A stretch of 32,973 bases of DNA from NCBI RefSeq assembly GCF_001557215.1, contig NZ_LSJM01000030.1:1-32973 (forward strand). Reading direction: 5' to 3'. Each line of letters opens with the position of its first letter. Within the stretch, counting starts at the first letter, position 1. Below are positions 6,311 through 15,884 of the stretch, piece by piece. The notes beneath the pieces were generated by a model. That model did not search any database, was not told where the DNA came from, and worked only from the letters and a program-made list of their open reading frames with translations. The stretch comes from Sphingomonas sp. CCH9-E2. Its GTDB lineage: Bacteria > Pseudomonadota > Alphaproteobacteria > Sphingomonadales > Sphingomonadaceae. A program made the position numbers and the translations under genes.

Positions 6311-8698
6311 CTATTTTGCGGTCATCACTGACCGGGCCAGCTCGGCAAGTTGCTGAACAGAAAAGGGTTTCGGCAAGAACGCGACATTGTCCAGGTCGAT
6401 CGACTTGCGCAGCTGCTCCTCGGCATAGCCCGACATGAAGATGATCTTGAGGTCGGGATATTTCTTGCGCGCATGGCGGACCATGGTCGGGCCGTCCATC
6501 GTCGGCATCACCACGTCGCTGATCAGCAGGTCGGGCTTGTCGCTCTTTTCCAGCAGTTCCAGCGCCGCCTCGCCATTCTCGGCGGTCAGCACGGTATAGC
6601 CTTGCCGCGCCAGCGCGCGTTCGGCCACCGCGCGCACCATCGCCTCATCCTCGACCAGCAGGATCGTGCCGCTGCCCCACAGATCGCCCTGCACCGCCTT
6701 GGCAGTCGGCAGCTGCGCAGTCGGCTCGGGCGCCGTGTGGACGGGCAGATAGATGGTGAACACCGCCCCCTTGCCCGGCTCGCTCTCGGCAAAGATGAAC
6801 CCGCCCGACTGCTTGATGATGCCATAGACGGTCGACAGGCCCAGGCCCGTCCCCTTCCCCACTTCCTTGGTGGTGAAGAACGGCTCCCAGATATGCGCCA
6901 GCACGTCTGCCGGAATACCCGAACCCGTGTCCGACACGCGGAGCGCGGTATAGTCGCCCACCGGCAGGACATCCTCGTCCATCGCACGCACTTCATGCGC
7001 GGGCACGCTCAGTGTCTCGATCGTCAGCGTGCCGCCGCCATTGGGGTTCTTCGCCAGCATCGCATCGCGCGCGTTGACCGCCAGGTTGACGACGACCTGC
7101 TCGAGCTGCCCCGGATCGGCGCGCACCGGGCCAAGGTTGCGACCGTGATTGACCACCAGCTCGACCGTCTCACCCAGCAGGCGTTTCAGCAGGTTCGACA
7201 CCTCCGAAATGATGTCGGGCAGCTGCAGCAGCTGCGGCCGCAGCGTCTGTTGCCGCGAAAAGGCCAGCAGCTGACGCGTCAGCGCTGCCGCGCGGTTCGA
7301 ATTGAGCAGGATCTGCTGGATATCGTCATAATCGCTGTCGCCTGGCGCATGGCGCATCAGCATCAGGTCGCAATGGCCGATGATCGCGGTCAGGATGTTG
7401 TTGAAGTCATGCGCGACGCCCCCGGCGAGCTGGCCCACCGCCTGCATCTTGGTCGCCTGCGCCACCTGACGCTTGAGCTGCCCCTCCTCGCCCGCATCGC
7501 GCAGGCTCAGTAGCACCGCAGCGTCGCCAAGGCCGCGCGCGGAGGCGATAGAGATCGACACCGCCTCGTCCGGCGCCTGGGCAAAGCGGACGGTCAGGTC
7601 CATCGGATGCACCGCGCCCGCCGCGAACCGCCGTACGGCATCCGCCAACGTGCTCTTGTCCTCCCGCACCACCAGATCGCCCGGATAGAGCGGCGGGGCA
7701 TCGGTGTTGACATGCGCGGCGCGGACAAAGGCGTCATTCATGAACGCAAAGCGCCCATCCGCACCTACCAGCGCGATCCCCGTCGGCAGCAGCGCGATCA
7801 GCGAGCGGACATGGGCGCTCGATTCCGCGCCCATATCCTGCGCCGGGGCGTATTCCTCGTCGAGCAGTGCCACCAGCATCGGCGTCGCATCGCCGTCGAG
7901 GAACGGGATCTCCAGCACGCGGATCGGCGTGCCTGACAGGCCTTCGCGTTCGAACCGCACCGTTCCGCGACTATCGGTGATCAGGAAACGGGTGATGTCG
8001 CGCCCCTCGATCATCGCGAGCTCGTCGCCCGCCGCGCGCAACCGCAGCACGCGATTGGCGGCGCGCACCCGGCCATCCGCGCCGATCAGGGCCATCATGA
8101 TCCCGGCCTGTCCAAGCCTGTCGCCCGATTTGCCCGCGACCAGCGCCTGCGCCTGCTTGGTCAGGTCCACCGCATCGGCCCCGGCAAAGCGCCACACCAG
8201 CAGCGAGTCGCCGACCCGGCTGACATGCGCGGTCAGCTTGGTCCCGGCGGCGTCGAACGACCCGCTCGATGCCTGGCCGTCGCGCCATGCCGCGCGCCCG
8301 GCACTGCCCAGCTGCGATGCCGCCCAGTCGCCGATCACCACTGCCGGAGGCGCGGGATAGCCGGGGAACAGCGTGCCAAATCGCTCATTTGCGCACACCA
8401 GCCGCCCGGCGCGATCGGTCACCGCGATCGCGTCGTTGCTCATGGATGCGAGCATGTTCGCCAGCGACCAGTCGATCTCGCTCGCGGCGGCGGGAGTATC
8501 GACAGCCGCAGCCGGCCGCCGGAACAGTGTGACCGCAAGCGCAATCAGAATGGCCGCGGCAAAGAAGCCGGCGGCGACCGCAAGCGAGTCGACCGCCCAC
8601 AGCACCGCGCCCCCCGCCACCGCGCCAGCGGCGATCGCGACGATCAGCGGACCGGTGATCCCGGAAGTCTCGTCAGTCGGGGCGGAAATGCTGGGCAT
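6311..8698 (-). CDS. cckA: Hybrid sensor histidine kinase/phosphatase CckA
   Basis: Membrane-bound hybrid kinase of 795 aa. Two transmembrane helices lie at about residues 16-36 and 40-58, followed by PAS-like regions at about 80-180, 190-290 and 300-400, a HisKA domain with H430 in [16 protein letters not shown], and an HATPase domain with the N box around N542, the G1 box DTGSGIP (590-596) and the G2 box GTGLGLS (616-622). A C-terminal receiver has D728 in LLISDVVMP and K777 in LPKPF. The HisKA sequence and the SRQQTL motif are those of CckA, which in Caulobacter feeds ChpT and then the master regulator CtrA and reverses flow when bound by cyclic-di-GMP. Its role in sphingomonads is inferred from this. 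ATG 8698 follows AAAGGGGG. Confidence 0.93.
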   Translation of the reverse strand: MPSISAPTDETSGITGPLIVAIAAGAVAGGAVLWAVDSLAVAAGFFAAAILIALAVTLFRRPAAAVDTPAAASEIDWSLANMLASMSNDAIAVTDRAGRLVCANERFGTLFPGYPAPPAVVIGDWAASQLGSAGRAAWRDGQASSGSFDAAGTKLTAHVSRVGDSLLVWRFAGADAVDLTKQAQALVAGKSGDRLGQAGIMMALIGADGRVRAANRVLRLRAAGDELAMIEGRDITRFLITDSRGTVRFEREGLSGTPIRVLEIPFLDGDATPMLVALLDEEYAPAQDMGAESSAHVRSLIALLPTGIALVGADGRFAFMNDAFVRAAHVNTDAPPLYPGDLVVREDKSTLADAVRRFAAGAVHPMDLTVRFAQAPDEAVSISIASARGLGDAAVLLSLRDAGEEGQLKRQVAQATKMQAVGQLAGGVAHDFNNILTAIIGHCDLMLMRHAPGDSDYDDIQQILLNSNRAAALTRQLLAFSRQQTLRPQLLQLPDIISEVSNLLKRLLGETVELVVNHGRNLGPVRADPGQLEQVVVNLAVNARDAMLAKNPNGGGTLTIETLSVPAHEVRAMDEDVLPVGDYTALRVSDTGSGIPADVLAHIWEPFFTTKEVGKGTGLGLSTVYGIIKQSGGFIFAESEPGKGAVFTIYLPVHTAPEPTAQLPTAKAVQGDLWGSGTILLVEDEAMVRAVAERALARQGYTVLTAENGEAALELLEKSDKPDLLISDVVMPTMDGPTMVRHARKKYPDLKIIFMSGYAEEQLRKSIDLDNVAFLPKPFSVQQLAELARSVMTAK

Positions 8699-8736
8699 GG
8701 CCCCCTTTCCCGCCCCGCTGCGATAGCGTCAAGCGC

Positions 8737-10806
8737 TCACCAGACGCGAACGCGCTTTGCCGGGTCCAGATACAGCTTCTCGCCCGGCTTTGCGTCGAAC
8801 GCGCCGTACCAGGGGTCGAGGTTGCGCACGACCCAGGCGCGCTGGATCGACGGGCTATGCGGATCGGTCAGCAGGCGCTGGCGCAGATTCGCCTCGCGAT
8901 AGTTGCGCCGCCACACCTGCGCCCAGCCGAGGTAGAAGCGCTGGTCACCGGTAAAGCCGTCGATCACCGGCGCTTCCTTGCCGCCGAGCGCATGCTTGTA
9001 GGCGTCATAGGCGATGGTCAGGCCAGCCAGATCGCCGATATTCTCGCCCAGCGTGAACTCGCCCTTCACATGCTCGCCGGGCAGCGGCTCATAGGCGTCA
9101 TACTGCGCGATCAGCGCCTTGCCCGCCGCCTCGAATGCCTTGACGTCTTCCGGCGTCCACCAGTCGGCCAGTTCGCCCTTTTCGTTATACTTGGCGCCCT
9201 GATCGTCGAAATGGTGGCTGATCTCGTGCCCGATCACCGCGCCGATGCCGCCATAGTTGATCGCCGGATCGGCCTTGGGATCGAAGAAGGGCGGCTGCAG
9301 GATCGCTGCGGGAAAGACGACCTCCATCATGCCGAAATTGGCATAGGCGTTCACTGTCTGGGGCAGCATGCCCCATTCCCACTTGCGCACCGGTCCGCCC
9401 AGCTTGTCGAGCATATAGGCATAGTCGAACCGGTTGGAGCGCACGGCGTTGCCGAACAGGTCGTCGGCCTTGACCTCAAGCCCTGCATAGCTGCGCCACT
9501 GGTCCGGATAGCCGACCTTGACGGTGAAGTTCGCGAGCTTCGCCTTGGCGCGTGCCTTGGTCTGCGGCTGCATCCAGTCGAGCGCGTCGATCCGCCGCCC
9601 CATCGCGTCGAGCACATTGGCGACGAGCTTGTTCATCTCCGCCTTGTATTCGGCGGGGAAATAGCGCGCGGCATATTCCTTGCCCAGTTCCTCGCCCAGC
9701 GCGCCTTCGGTGAAGCTCACGCCGCGCTTCCAGCGCTCCTCGCGCTGCGGCGTGCCCTGCAGCGTGGTGCCATAGAAAGCGAAGTTCGCATCGGCGACGG
9801 CATCCGGCAGATAATCGGCCATCGCACCCAGGCTGCGGACCAGCATCTGATCCTTCACCACCGCCAGCGGCGCTTCTTCGAGGATCTTGGCGATGCCCGA
9901 CACCGCGGTCGGCTGGCTCACCAGCACCTCGGTGATCTTCGGGCTCAGCGCCTTCAGCAGCATCGGCATGTCCAGCGTCTTGGACGACAGCTTTGCCGTG
10001 TCGGCCAGGGTGAACTTGTTATAGGTCTTGGACGCATCACCCGAATCCTCACGCGTCCACTGCACCTTGGCGATGCGGGTCTCGAGGTCGAGGATCGCCT
10101 TGGCGCGCGCCTCGGCATTCGCCTCACCCGCCAGCGTCAGCATCTTGGCGAGATAGCCCTGATAAGCGGTGCGGATCGCCGCCATCTTCGGGTTATCGAG
10201 CAGATACATGTCGCGATCGGGAAGGCCGGTGCCGCCCTGATAGACGGTGAAGATATACTGCGTCGGGATCTTGTCGTCCTGCCCGACATAGCCGCCGAAC
10301 GGCCCCGGGACGCCCATCTTCGCGCCCTCGACGATCAGCGCGGCATAGGCCGCCTTGCTGTTAAGCGCCTTGATCTTGCCCAACCAGGGCTGGATCGGCG
10401 CCAGGCCGCGCGCTTCCACCGTCGCGGTGTCGAGATAGCTCGAATAGGCGCGCCCGACCATGCTGCTGGGATCGTCCTTCACTTCATTCAGGATGCCGCG
10501 CACCCGCTCCTTCGACAGATCGTCGAGCGCGGTGAACATGCCATAGTTGGACTTGTCCGCCGGGATCGGCGTGTTCTTGGCCCACGCCCCGTTCGAGAAG
10601 GCGTAGAAATCCTCGCCCGGCGCAACGCTGCGGTCCATGCCCGCGACATCGAAGCCAAAGCTGCCGAGCTGCGGCTTCGCTGTCGCCGCCGGAGCAGGCG
10701 CCGGAGTCGGCGCGGCCGCCGCCGGTCCGTCGGTGCTGGCCGAACTGGCGCAGCCGCTCGCCAATGCGGTTCCGGCGAGAAGAACGGGGATCAGGAGAAA
10801 ACGCAT
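8737..10806 (-). CDS. M13-family zinc metallopeptidase, lipoprotein (PepO/neprilysin-like)
   Basis: Secreted zinc endopeptidase of 689 aa. The N-terminus is a lipoprotein signal with lipobox LASGC, lipidated C19, followed by an Ala/Pro-rich linker to about residue 45. The N-terminal M13 domain opens with MDRSVAPGEDFYAFSNGAW. The catalytic domain carries the zinc motif HEISH at 527-531, preceded by the typical NYGGIGAVIG and PPFFDP segments, and the third ligand E588 in GENIGD with D592. The C-terminus ends in Trp, as in the neprilysin family, where the final Trp contacts the domain core. Length and motif order are complete. ATG 10806 follows AAGGG. It should cleave small peptides in the periplasm; its substrate is unknown. 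It is 38 nt upstream of cckA on the same strand but functionally unrelated in appearance. Confidence 0.95.
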   Translation of the reverse strand: MRFLLIPVLLAGTALASGCASSASTDGPAAAAPTPAPAPAATAKPQLGSFGFDVAGMDRSVAPGEDFYAFSNGAWAKNTPIPADKSNYGMFTALDDLSKERVRGILNEVKDDPSSMVGRAYSSYLDTATVEARGLAPIQPWLGKIKALNSKAAYAALIVEGAKMGVPGPFGGYVGQDDKIPTQYIFTVYQGGTGLPDRDMYLLDNPKMAAIRTAYQGYLAKMLTLAGEANAEARAKAILDLETRIAKVQWTREDSGDASKTYNKFTLADTAKLSSKTLDMPMLLKALSPKITEVLVSQPTAVSGIAKILEEAPLAVVKDQMLVRSLGAMADYLPDAVADANFAFYGTTLQGTPQREERWKRGVSFTEGALGEELGKEYAARYFPAEYKAEMNKLVANVLDAMGRRIDALDWMQPQTKARAKAKLANFTVKVGYPDQWRSYAGLEVKADDLFGNAVRSNRFDYAYMLDKLGGPVRKWEWGMLPQTVNAYANFGMMEVVFPAAILQPPFFDPKADPAINYGGIGAVIGHEISHHFDDQGAKYNEKGELADWWTPEDVKAFEAAGKALIAQYDAYEPLPGEHVKGEFTLGENIGDLAGLTIAYDAYKHALGGKEAPVIDGFTGDQRFYLGWAQVWRRNYREANLRQRLLTDPHSPSIQRAWVVRNLDPWYGAFDAKPGEKLYLDPAKRVRVW

Positions 10807-10862
10807 CGGGCACCCTTCAGGACATCAAAACGCCCCGTGTCTTACGCCGATGATACGCCCGA

Positions 10863-11435
10863 TCAAGTCTCCGAAGAAACTTTATTGCGAAGCAGGACGC
10901 GCTTGCGCCACTTGCGCGCAACCCAGCCACGCCAGATCAGAATGGAAAGACCATAACCCGCTGCCGCGCAGATGACCGAGATGACGAACAGCCCGATCAG
11001 CAGCGCGGGGGCGGCCTGAGAAAACAGCCAGCTCATCCACTCGCCGACTCCGGCATGATGCTCGACCAGCGCCATGAAGCCTGAGACATCGGCGTTCCGG
11101 CCGAGCATCCAATTGCCGGTATAGACCGACCCATAGAGGATGAACGGCGTCGTTGCGGGATTGCTCAGAAAGGTCATTGCCGCCGCAATCGGGACATTGG
11201 CCCGGAACGGCAGCGCCAGCATCGCCGCGCCCGCAATCTGCAGGCCCGGGATCAACAAGAAGATGCCGACCAGCAATCCCAGCGCGACCCCGCGCGGGAC
11301 CGACCGGCGGGTGAAGCGCCACAATTCGGGGGCGAGAACGCGATGCGCCACAGGGCGCAGCCAGCGGATTTCCTCGATCGACTCGCGGGTGGGCATGTTG
11401 CGCTGCCACCAGGCACTGAGACGACTCTGCTTCAT
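10863..11435 (-). CDS. DUF2062 domain-containing membrane protein
   Basis: An integral membrane protein of 190 aa. The ATG at 11435 was chosen because it begins one base after the smpB stop; a further open frame to 11471 would overlap smpB by 33 nt. The DUF2062 core is visible: a polar N-terminus ending RFTRRSVPRGVALGLLVGIF, a hydrophobic stretch, and the signature AAMTFLSNPATTPFILYGSVYTGNWMLG (split here by family convention into the FLSNPATTP and YTGNWMLG blocks). A second hydrophobic segment of about 25 residues sits near residues 145-170, followed by a basic tail. No biochemical function is established that I know of. It is the last gene of the dapA-unknown-smpB-DUF2062 unit. Confidence 0.85.
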   Translation of the reverse strand: MKQSRLSAWWQRNMPTRESIEEIRWLRPVAHRVLAPELWRFTRRSVPRGVALGLLVGIFLLIPGLQIAGAAMLALPFRANVPIAAAMTFLSNPATTPFILYGSVYTGNWMLGRNADVSGFMALVEHHAGVGEWMSWLFSQAAPALLIGLFVISVICAAAGYGLSILIWRGWVARKWRKRVLLRNKVSSET

Positions 11436-11436
11436 G

Positions 11437-11919
11437 TCACCCGCGATCGCGGAGGAGCCGCCCCTGTTCACGCTTCCAGTCCCGTTCCTTGATCGACTCG
11501 CGCTTGTCGTGAGTCTTCTTGCCCTTCGCCAGCGCCAGCTCGACCTTCGCCCGGCCGCGACTGTTGAAGTAGATCGACATCGGGATCAGCGTCATGCCCT
11601 CCCGCGCAACCGCGCCATGCAGCTTCTGTACCTGGCGTTCGTGAAGGAGCAATTTACGGGGACGCTTCGGTTCGTGATTGAAGCGGTTTCCGTGCGAAAA
11701 TTCGGGGATGTTGGCGTTGACCAGCCACGCCTGCCCGTCGCGCACCTCGGCATAGCTCTCGGCGATCGACCCCTCGCCGAATCGCAGCGACTTCACCTCG
11801 GTCCCCTGCAGCGCGATCCCCGCCTCGAAAAACTCTTCAAGGAAGTATTCGAAGCGCGCCTTGCGGTTCTCCGCGACGATCTTCTTCTTGTCGAATTCAA
11901 GGGGACGAGGGCGTGCCAT
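11437..11919 (-). CDS. smpB: SsrA-binding protein SmpB
   Basis: RNA-binding partner of tmRNA in trans-translation, which frees stalled ribosomes and tags the truncated peptide. The ATG at 11919 gives 160 aa, the standard length, and the typical start [21 protein letters not shown]; an in-frame start 60 nt upstream would add a non-conserved tail. Visible features are the OB-fold strands with [16 protein letters not shown] and [20 protein letters not shown], the [12 protein letters not shown] segment, and the basic C-terminal helix region [19 protein letters not shown], which inserts into the empty mRNA channel. It precedes the DUF2062 gene by one base. No ssrA gene was identified in the window. 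Confidence 0.97.
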   Translation of the reverse strand: MARPRPLEFDKKKIVAENRKARFEYFLEEFFEAGIALQGTEVKSLRFGEGSIAESYAEVRDGQAWLVNANIPEFSHGNRFNHEPKRPRKLLLHERQVQKLHGAVAREGMTLIPMSIYFNSRGRAKVELALAKGKKTHDKRESIKERDWKREQGRLLRDRG

Positions 11920-11982
11920 GGGACGCGCGATGTAGGGGTGCGGAGGACGAAAGGGAAGCGATAGCCTCAGCCCGCGCACAAT

Positions 11983-12498
11983 TCAGTCAAAGTCGCAATT
12001 TCGGATCCGCTCGATCCAGTCCGAATCGAGGTTGATCATCGCTTCTGCCGTCGCGATGTCGCCCTTGCTCACCGCTAGCGCCGCGAACACCGAGTGAAGC
12101 ATGGGCTCGTCCCAAACCTCTTTCAAATGGATGCCGATCACATCGATCAGCCGTTCGAGAGCACGATGATAGGCCACGGTCAGCACCGCGGGAATCTCAG
12201 GTCCCCGCCCGGTGCGACGCGCCACCTCAACGGCCGCGGGTAACTCTAGGAATGAAAAATCGATCGGCCAGATCGCCGTACTGGCAATGTCCACGATGTG
12301 CGGAATGGCCGCGTATGAGGCAGTGTAGACGTTACCCTGATGGCAAAGACTGGACCACAAAGTGAACCAGGGCTCATCCGCTACGCTCTCGCTCGGGGCC
12401 GTTCTGGCGGCCAGCGCTCGCAGCAACTCCGGAGTGTCGGAGGCACCACCATAAGCATGTGTGAGCTCGGCCCATAACGGATCGTCAAGGCCGAGCAT
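11983..12498 (-). CDS. Hypothetical protein between dapA and smpB, lower GC
   Basis: A 171-aa soluble-looking protein that I cannot assign. ATG 12498 follows GAGGTGG and lies 7 nt after the dapA stop, so it is probably co-transcribed with dapA; the frame remains open upstream inside dapA, but only as a shadow. The sequence is rich in Trp, Ala and Leu helices, with short motifs GLDDPLWAELTHAYG at the start, WFTLWSSLCHQGNVYTASYA near the middle and AAIPHIVDIA after it, giving the impression of a HEAT-like helical fold. There is no signal peptide or membrane helix. Sampled 60-base lines have 48-58% GC against about 67% in dapA next to it, which suggests acquisition from elsewhere. Proteins of this look often occur as isolated small genes; an immunity-type role is only a guess. 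Confidence 0.75.
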   Translation of the reverse strand: MLGLDDPLWAELTHAYGGASDTPELLRALAARTAPSESVADEPWFTLWSSLCHQGNVYTASYAAIPHIVDIASTAIWPIDFSFLELPAAVEVARRTGRGPEIPAVLTVAYHRALERLIDVIGIHLKEVWDEPMLHSVFAALAVSKGDIATAEAMINLDSDWIERIRNCDFD

Positions 12499-12505
12499 GG
12501 CCACC

Positions 12506-13387
12506 TCAGACCAACCCCGCCGCCGCCATCGCCGCATCGACCGCTGCCTTGCTGGCGTCGCTCGGCGCAACCATCGGCAGGCGCAGTTCAGCGGAAATCT
12601 CCGGGCGCAGCTTGTTGACCGCGTACTTGACCGGCCCCGGCGAGGCATCGGTGAACAGCGCGAGGTGCAGCGCGAACAGCCGGTCGTGCAGCGCCAGCGC
12701 AACCGCCGTGTCGCCTTCGGCCCATGCCGCCTGGAACTGCGCGCACAGCTTGGGCGCGACATTGGCCGCGACCGAGATGCAGCCCACCCCACCCATCGCG
12801 TTGAAGGCAAGCGCGGTCTCGTCATTGCCCGAAAGCTGCGCGAACCCGGCGCGCAGCGCGGCGCGGTGCTTCGATACGCGGGCAAGGTCGCCGGTGGCGT
12901 CCTTGATCGCGACGAACTTGTCCGGGAACGCCTCAACGATGCGGATCACCGTCTCCGGCTGGATGTCGGTCACGGTGCGGCCGGGGACGTTGTAGAGGAT
13001 GATCGGCAGTTCGCACTCGGCCGCGACCGCGGCGAAATGCTGAAAGATGCCCTCCTGGCTCGGGCGGTTGTAATAGGGCGGGACCATCAGCACCGCGTCC
13101 GCACCCGAAGCCTTCGCTGCCTGAACATTGCCGATCGCCACGCGAGTATCGTTCGATCCGGCCCCCGCGATTACCGGCACGCGCCCACGCACCTGATCGG
13201 CGCAGACGCGCACGACCTCGAAATGCTCCTCCTTCGACAGCGTCGCCGCCTCGCCGGTGGTGCCGACCGGGACCAGCGCCGACGATCCCTCGGAGATCTG
13301 CCACTCGACGAAATCGCGGAAAACATCCTCCGCAAAGCTGCCGTTACGGAATGGCGTGATGAGTGCGGGGATCGAGCCGGAGAACAT
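12506..13387 (-). CDS. dapA: 4-Hydroxy-tetrahydrodipicolinate synthase
   Basis: Aldolase-type enzyme that condenses pyruvate with aspartate semialdehyde, the first committed step to diaminopimelate and lysine. ATG 13387 gives 293 aa, the family norm; a TTG three codons upstream is possible. Catalytic residues are present: GTTGE at 42-46, Y132 in LYNVPGRT and the Schiff-base lysine K162 in FVAIKDATGDL. The (beta/alpha)8 barrel is complete, with a helical C-terminal part. It heads the run with the unknown gene, smpB and the DUF2062 gene. It diverges from the transglycosylase gene over 62 nt, so both promoters must lie in or near that gap. Confidence 0.97.
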   Translation of the reverse strand: MFSGSIPALITPFRNGSFAEDVFRDFVEWQISEGSSALVPVGTTGEAATLSKEEHFEVVRVCADQVRGRVPVIAGAGSNDTRVAIGNVQAAKASGADAVLMVPPYYNRPSQEGIFQHFAAVAAECELPIILYNVPGRTVTDIQPETVIRIVEAFPDKFVAIKDATGDLARVSKHRAALRAGFAQLSGNDETALAFNAMGGVGCISVAANVAPKLCAQFQAAWAEGDTAVALALHDRLFALHLALFTDASPGPVKYAVNKLRPEISAELRLPMVAPSDASKAAVDAAMAAAGLV

Positions 13388-13449
13388 ATGCGTCAAAATG
13401 CCCCAATCGTCGGAAATTCGGGGTGGCCAATAGGGGGCGATTGCGTATC

Positions 13450-15474
13450 ATGTCCAGCATGCTTGGCTCTATGTTCAGGAGCGGGCTTCTGCTCGCCGGC
13501 GTATCGGGTGTCGCGGTCTCCTCACAGGTCGTGCAGGAGGGGGCACAATGGTATCGCGCGCAGTTCGCCGCGATCGCCGCCCAGGTGCTGCCACCCGCCG
13601 GGCCGCAATCGGCGTCGAGCATTCAGTATACGATCGACGAATGGAAGCGGCTGCAGCAATCAGATCGCTGGCCGTTCAGCGACTACGCGAATTTCATGCT
13701 CGCCCACCCCGGTTGGCCGGGCGAGACCAGTCGCCGCGCCGCCGCTGAAGCCTCGCTCGGCGCAGGGACGGACGCGCCCTCGCTGGTTATCCGCTTTTTT
13801 GAACGTTTTCCGCCGCTGACGGCTGCGGGGCGTATCCGTTTTGCCGAAGCGCTGGCGATCACCGGTCGCCGCGCCGAAGCGGACGAGCAGGCCCGCCGCG
13901 CCTGGCGCAGTGGTATCTTGCGTCCAACCGACGAAGCCGCGGTGCTGAGCGGCTTTGCGGCCGCCCTGTCCCCCGCCGACCATGACGCACGGATGGATGC
14001 GCTGCTGTGGCAGGACGCGCGCACGGTGGCCGCACGCCATATCGGCTATACCTCGCCGCAGAAGCGCGCGGTGTTCGAGGCGCGGTTGGCGCTGCACTCG
14101 GATGCCCCCGACGCGCAGGATCGCGCTGTAGCTGTCGAAGCGATCGGTGCGCGCGACCCCGGCTTCATCGCCGATCGCGCCAGCTGGTTCCGCAACAATG
14201 GCGCCAGCGGCTCGGCGCGCTCGCTGCTCGCCCGCCCCCGCACGCTCGACAGCCGCCCCAGCAATGTCGAGGAATGGTATGAGGTGCTGCTGACCAACGC
14301 GCGCGCCGCCGAATCCGACCGGCAATATGCGCTCGCCTATGCCATCGCGTCACAGGTCGACGACGCGGTAGCGCCCGGCACCGACATCTCCGACCTCGGC
14401 CTCGGCATCCGCGACGATTATACCAGTCTGGTGTGGCTTGCCGGCACGGTCGCGATGCAAAAGCTCGGTCGTCCGGCCGATGCGATCGGCATGTTCGACC
14501 GCTATTCGCGCGGATCGCGCACCCCGACCACCCAGTCCAAGGGCATCTATTGGGCCGGCCGTGCTGCCGAGGCCGCTGGGCAATCTGCGGTTGCGCGCGC
14601 CTATTACGAACGCGCCGCCGCCTATTCCGATCTGTTCTACGGCCAGCTCGCCGCCGAACGCCTGGGCCGCGAGCTCAAGGCCCCGCCGCCCGTCGATTTT
14701 CGACAGGTCAACCCGGCTGCACGCACCGCCTTCTACAACCGCGAAGTGGTGCGCGCCGCGCAGATGCTCGGCACGCTCGGCCGCGCCGAGGACCAGGGCT
14801 ATTTCCTGCGTCAGATCGCGGCCGATGCGACGAGTGCGGAGGATCATCTGCTGGCGACCGAGCTGTCGCGTACGCTCAACCGCCCCGACCTTGGCGTCAT
14901 GGTGGGGCGCAGCGCGCTGCTCAACGGCCTGACCGACTATACTGTCGCTGGCTACCCGTCGGTCTCGGTTCCGCCCGGGCAAGACGGCAATTTCACGATC
15001 ATCCACGCCATCGCGCGGCAGGAAAGCCAGTTCGACAAGGCCGCGGTCAGCCATGCCGGCGCGCGCGGGCTGATGCAGCTGATGCCAGGCACCGCGCGCG
15101 AGGTCGCTGGGAAGCTCGGCATGAGTTACGACCGCGCCGCACTGACCGTGGATACCGATTACAATATCCGGCTCGGGTCGAGCTATATTCAGCGCATGCT
15201 CGATTATTATGGCGGCAGCTATCCGCTTGCCGTCGCCGCGTACAATGCCGGGCCGGGCAATGTGAACAAGTGGATCCGCGCCAATGGCGACCCGCGCACG
15301 CCCGGTGTCGATATGCTCGAATGGATCGAGAATATCCCCATTTTCGAGACCAAGAATTATGTTCACCGCGTGCTGGAAAATGCCGTGGTCTACGACATGC
15401 TTCACCCGCAGCGCTCGCGTTCGCGCGGGCCGCACCGGATCAGCTGGTATCTGGGCAAGAACCGCCCCGGGTGA
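13450..15474 (+). CDS. Soluble lytic murein transglycosylase (Slt70-like)
   Basis: Periplasmic enzyme that cleaves the MurNAc-GlcNAc bond in peptidoglycan with formation of 1,6-anhydro-MurNAc. From ATG 13450 it has 674 aa, close to Slt70. The N-terminus has a short hydrophobic export signal (about residues 8-24). A long alpha-helical, TPR/superhelix-like region spans about 60-480 with SKGIYWAGRAAEA-type repeats. The catalytic SLT domain begins near residue 510: catalytic Glu is E525 in ARQESQF, followed by GARGLMQLMPGTA and AVAAYNAGPGNV. The end has the ENIPIFETKNYVHRVLENAV segment of the family. The frame is open back to 13363, overlapping dapA, but without a start signal. It overlaps the GNAT gene by 4 nt (GTGA). 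Confidence 0.93.
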   Translation: MSSMLGSMFRSGLLLAGVSGVAVSSQVVQEGAQWYRAQFAAIAAQVLPPAGPQSASSIQYTIDEWKRLQQSDRWPFSDYANFMLAHPGWPGETSRRAAAEASLGAGTDAPSLVIRFFERFPPLTAAGRIRFAEALAITGRRAEADEQARRAWRSGILRPTDEAAVLSGFAAALSPADHDARMDALLWQDARTVAARHIGYTSPQKRAVFEARLALHSDAPDAQDRAVAVEAIGARDPGFIADRASWFRNNGASGSARSLLARPRTLDSRPSNVEEWYEVLLTNARAAESDRQYALAYAIASQVDDAVAPGTDISDLGLGIRDDYTSLVWLAGTVAMQKLGRPADAIGMFDRYSRGSRTPTTQSKGIYWAGRAAEAAGQSAVARAYYERAAAYSDLFYGQLAAERLGRELKAPPPVDFRQVNPAARTAFYNREVVRAAQMLGTLGRAEDQGYFLRQIAADATSAEDHLLATELSRTLNRPDLGVMVGRSALLNGLTDYTVAGYPSVSVPPGQDGNFTIIHAIARQESQFDKAAVSHAGARGLMQLMPGTAREVAGKLGMSYDRAALTVDTDYNIRLGSSYIQRMLDYYGGSYPLAVAAYNAGPGNVNKWIRANGDPRTPGVDMLEWIENIPIFETKNYVHRVLENAVVYDMLHPQRSRSRGPHRISWYLGKNRPG

Positions 15475-15884
15475 TCGCGATCCAGCCCTATGACGAGGCG
15501 CAGTTCGCGGATGTGGACACGCTGTGGCGCAGCGTCTTTCCCGACGATCCGCCGCACAGCCACGCCGCCGTTGCGATCCCGCAAAAGCTGGCGGCGCAGC
15601 CCGACCTGCTGCTCGTCGCGCAGGAGGATGGCCATGTTCTCGGCACGATTATGGCGGGTTATGACGGGCATCGCGGCTGGCTCTACAAGCTCGCGGTGCA
15701 TCCCCGCGCGCGCGGCTGCGGCATTGCCCGCGCGCTGATCCGCGCCGCCGAGCGGGCGCTGACGGGGCTGGGCTGCACCAAGGTCAATCTGCAGGTGCGC
15801 GACACCAACCATGACGCCGCCGCCTTCTGGGCGCATATGGGCTATGCGGTCGAGCCGCGAATCAGCATGGGCCGCAATCTTTGA
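15471..15884 (+). CDS. GNAT-family N-acetyltransferase
   Basis: A small acetyl-CoA-dependent transferase of 137 aa. The GTG at 15471 overlaps the TGA of the transglycosylase (GTGA) and is the only sensible start: the protein then opens with VIAIQPYDEAQFADVDTLW, a normal first strand and helix. The acetyl-CoA pyrophosphate loop is RGCGIA in VHPRARGCGIARALI, followed by the KVNLQVRDTNHDAAAFWAHMGY segment that closes the fold. The sequence resembles the YpeA-type subgroup in length and C-terminal motif. The acceptor substrate is unknown. It ends in a TTGA overlap with greB, so the three genes are likely one translationally coupled unit. Confidence 0.88.
   Translation: MIAIQPYDEAQFADVDTLWRSVFPDDPPHSHAAVAIPQKLAAQPDLLLVAQEDGHVLGTIMAGYDGHRGWLYKLAVHPRARGCGIARALIRAAERALTGLGCTKVNLQVRDTNHDAAAFWAHMGYAVEPRISMGRNL

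Noticed and set aside
8857..10956. 699-codon open frame on the plus strand opposite the M13 peptidase gene
   Set aside because: Antisense shadow of a well-supported gene; repetitive Arg/Leu/Gly/His composition, no motif, no start signal.
12499..12936. Upstream continuation of the unknown gene into dapA
   Set aside because: The segment is an Arg/Ser-rich shadow of dapA; ATG 12498 has its own GAGGTGG Shine-Dalgarno.
14433..15470. Upstream continuation of the GNAT frame inside the transglycosylase gene
   Set aside because: Arg-rich shadow translation; GTG 15471 starts the first conserved strand.
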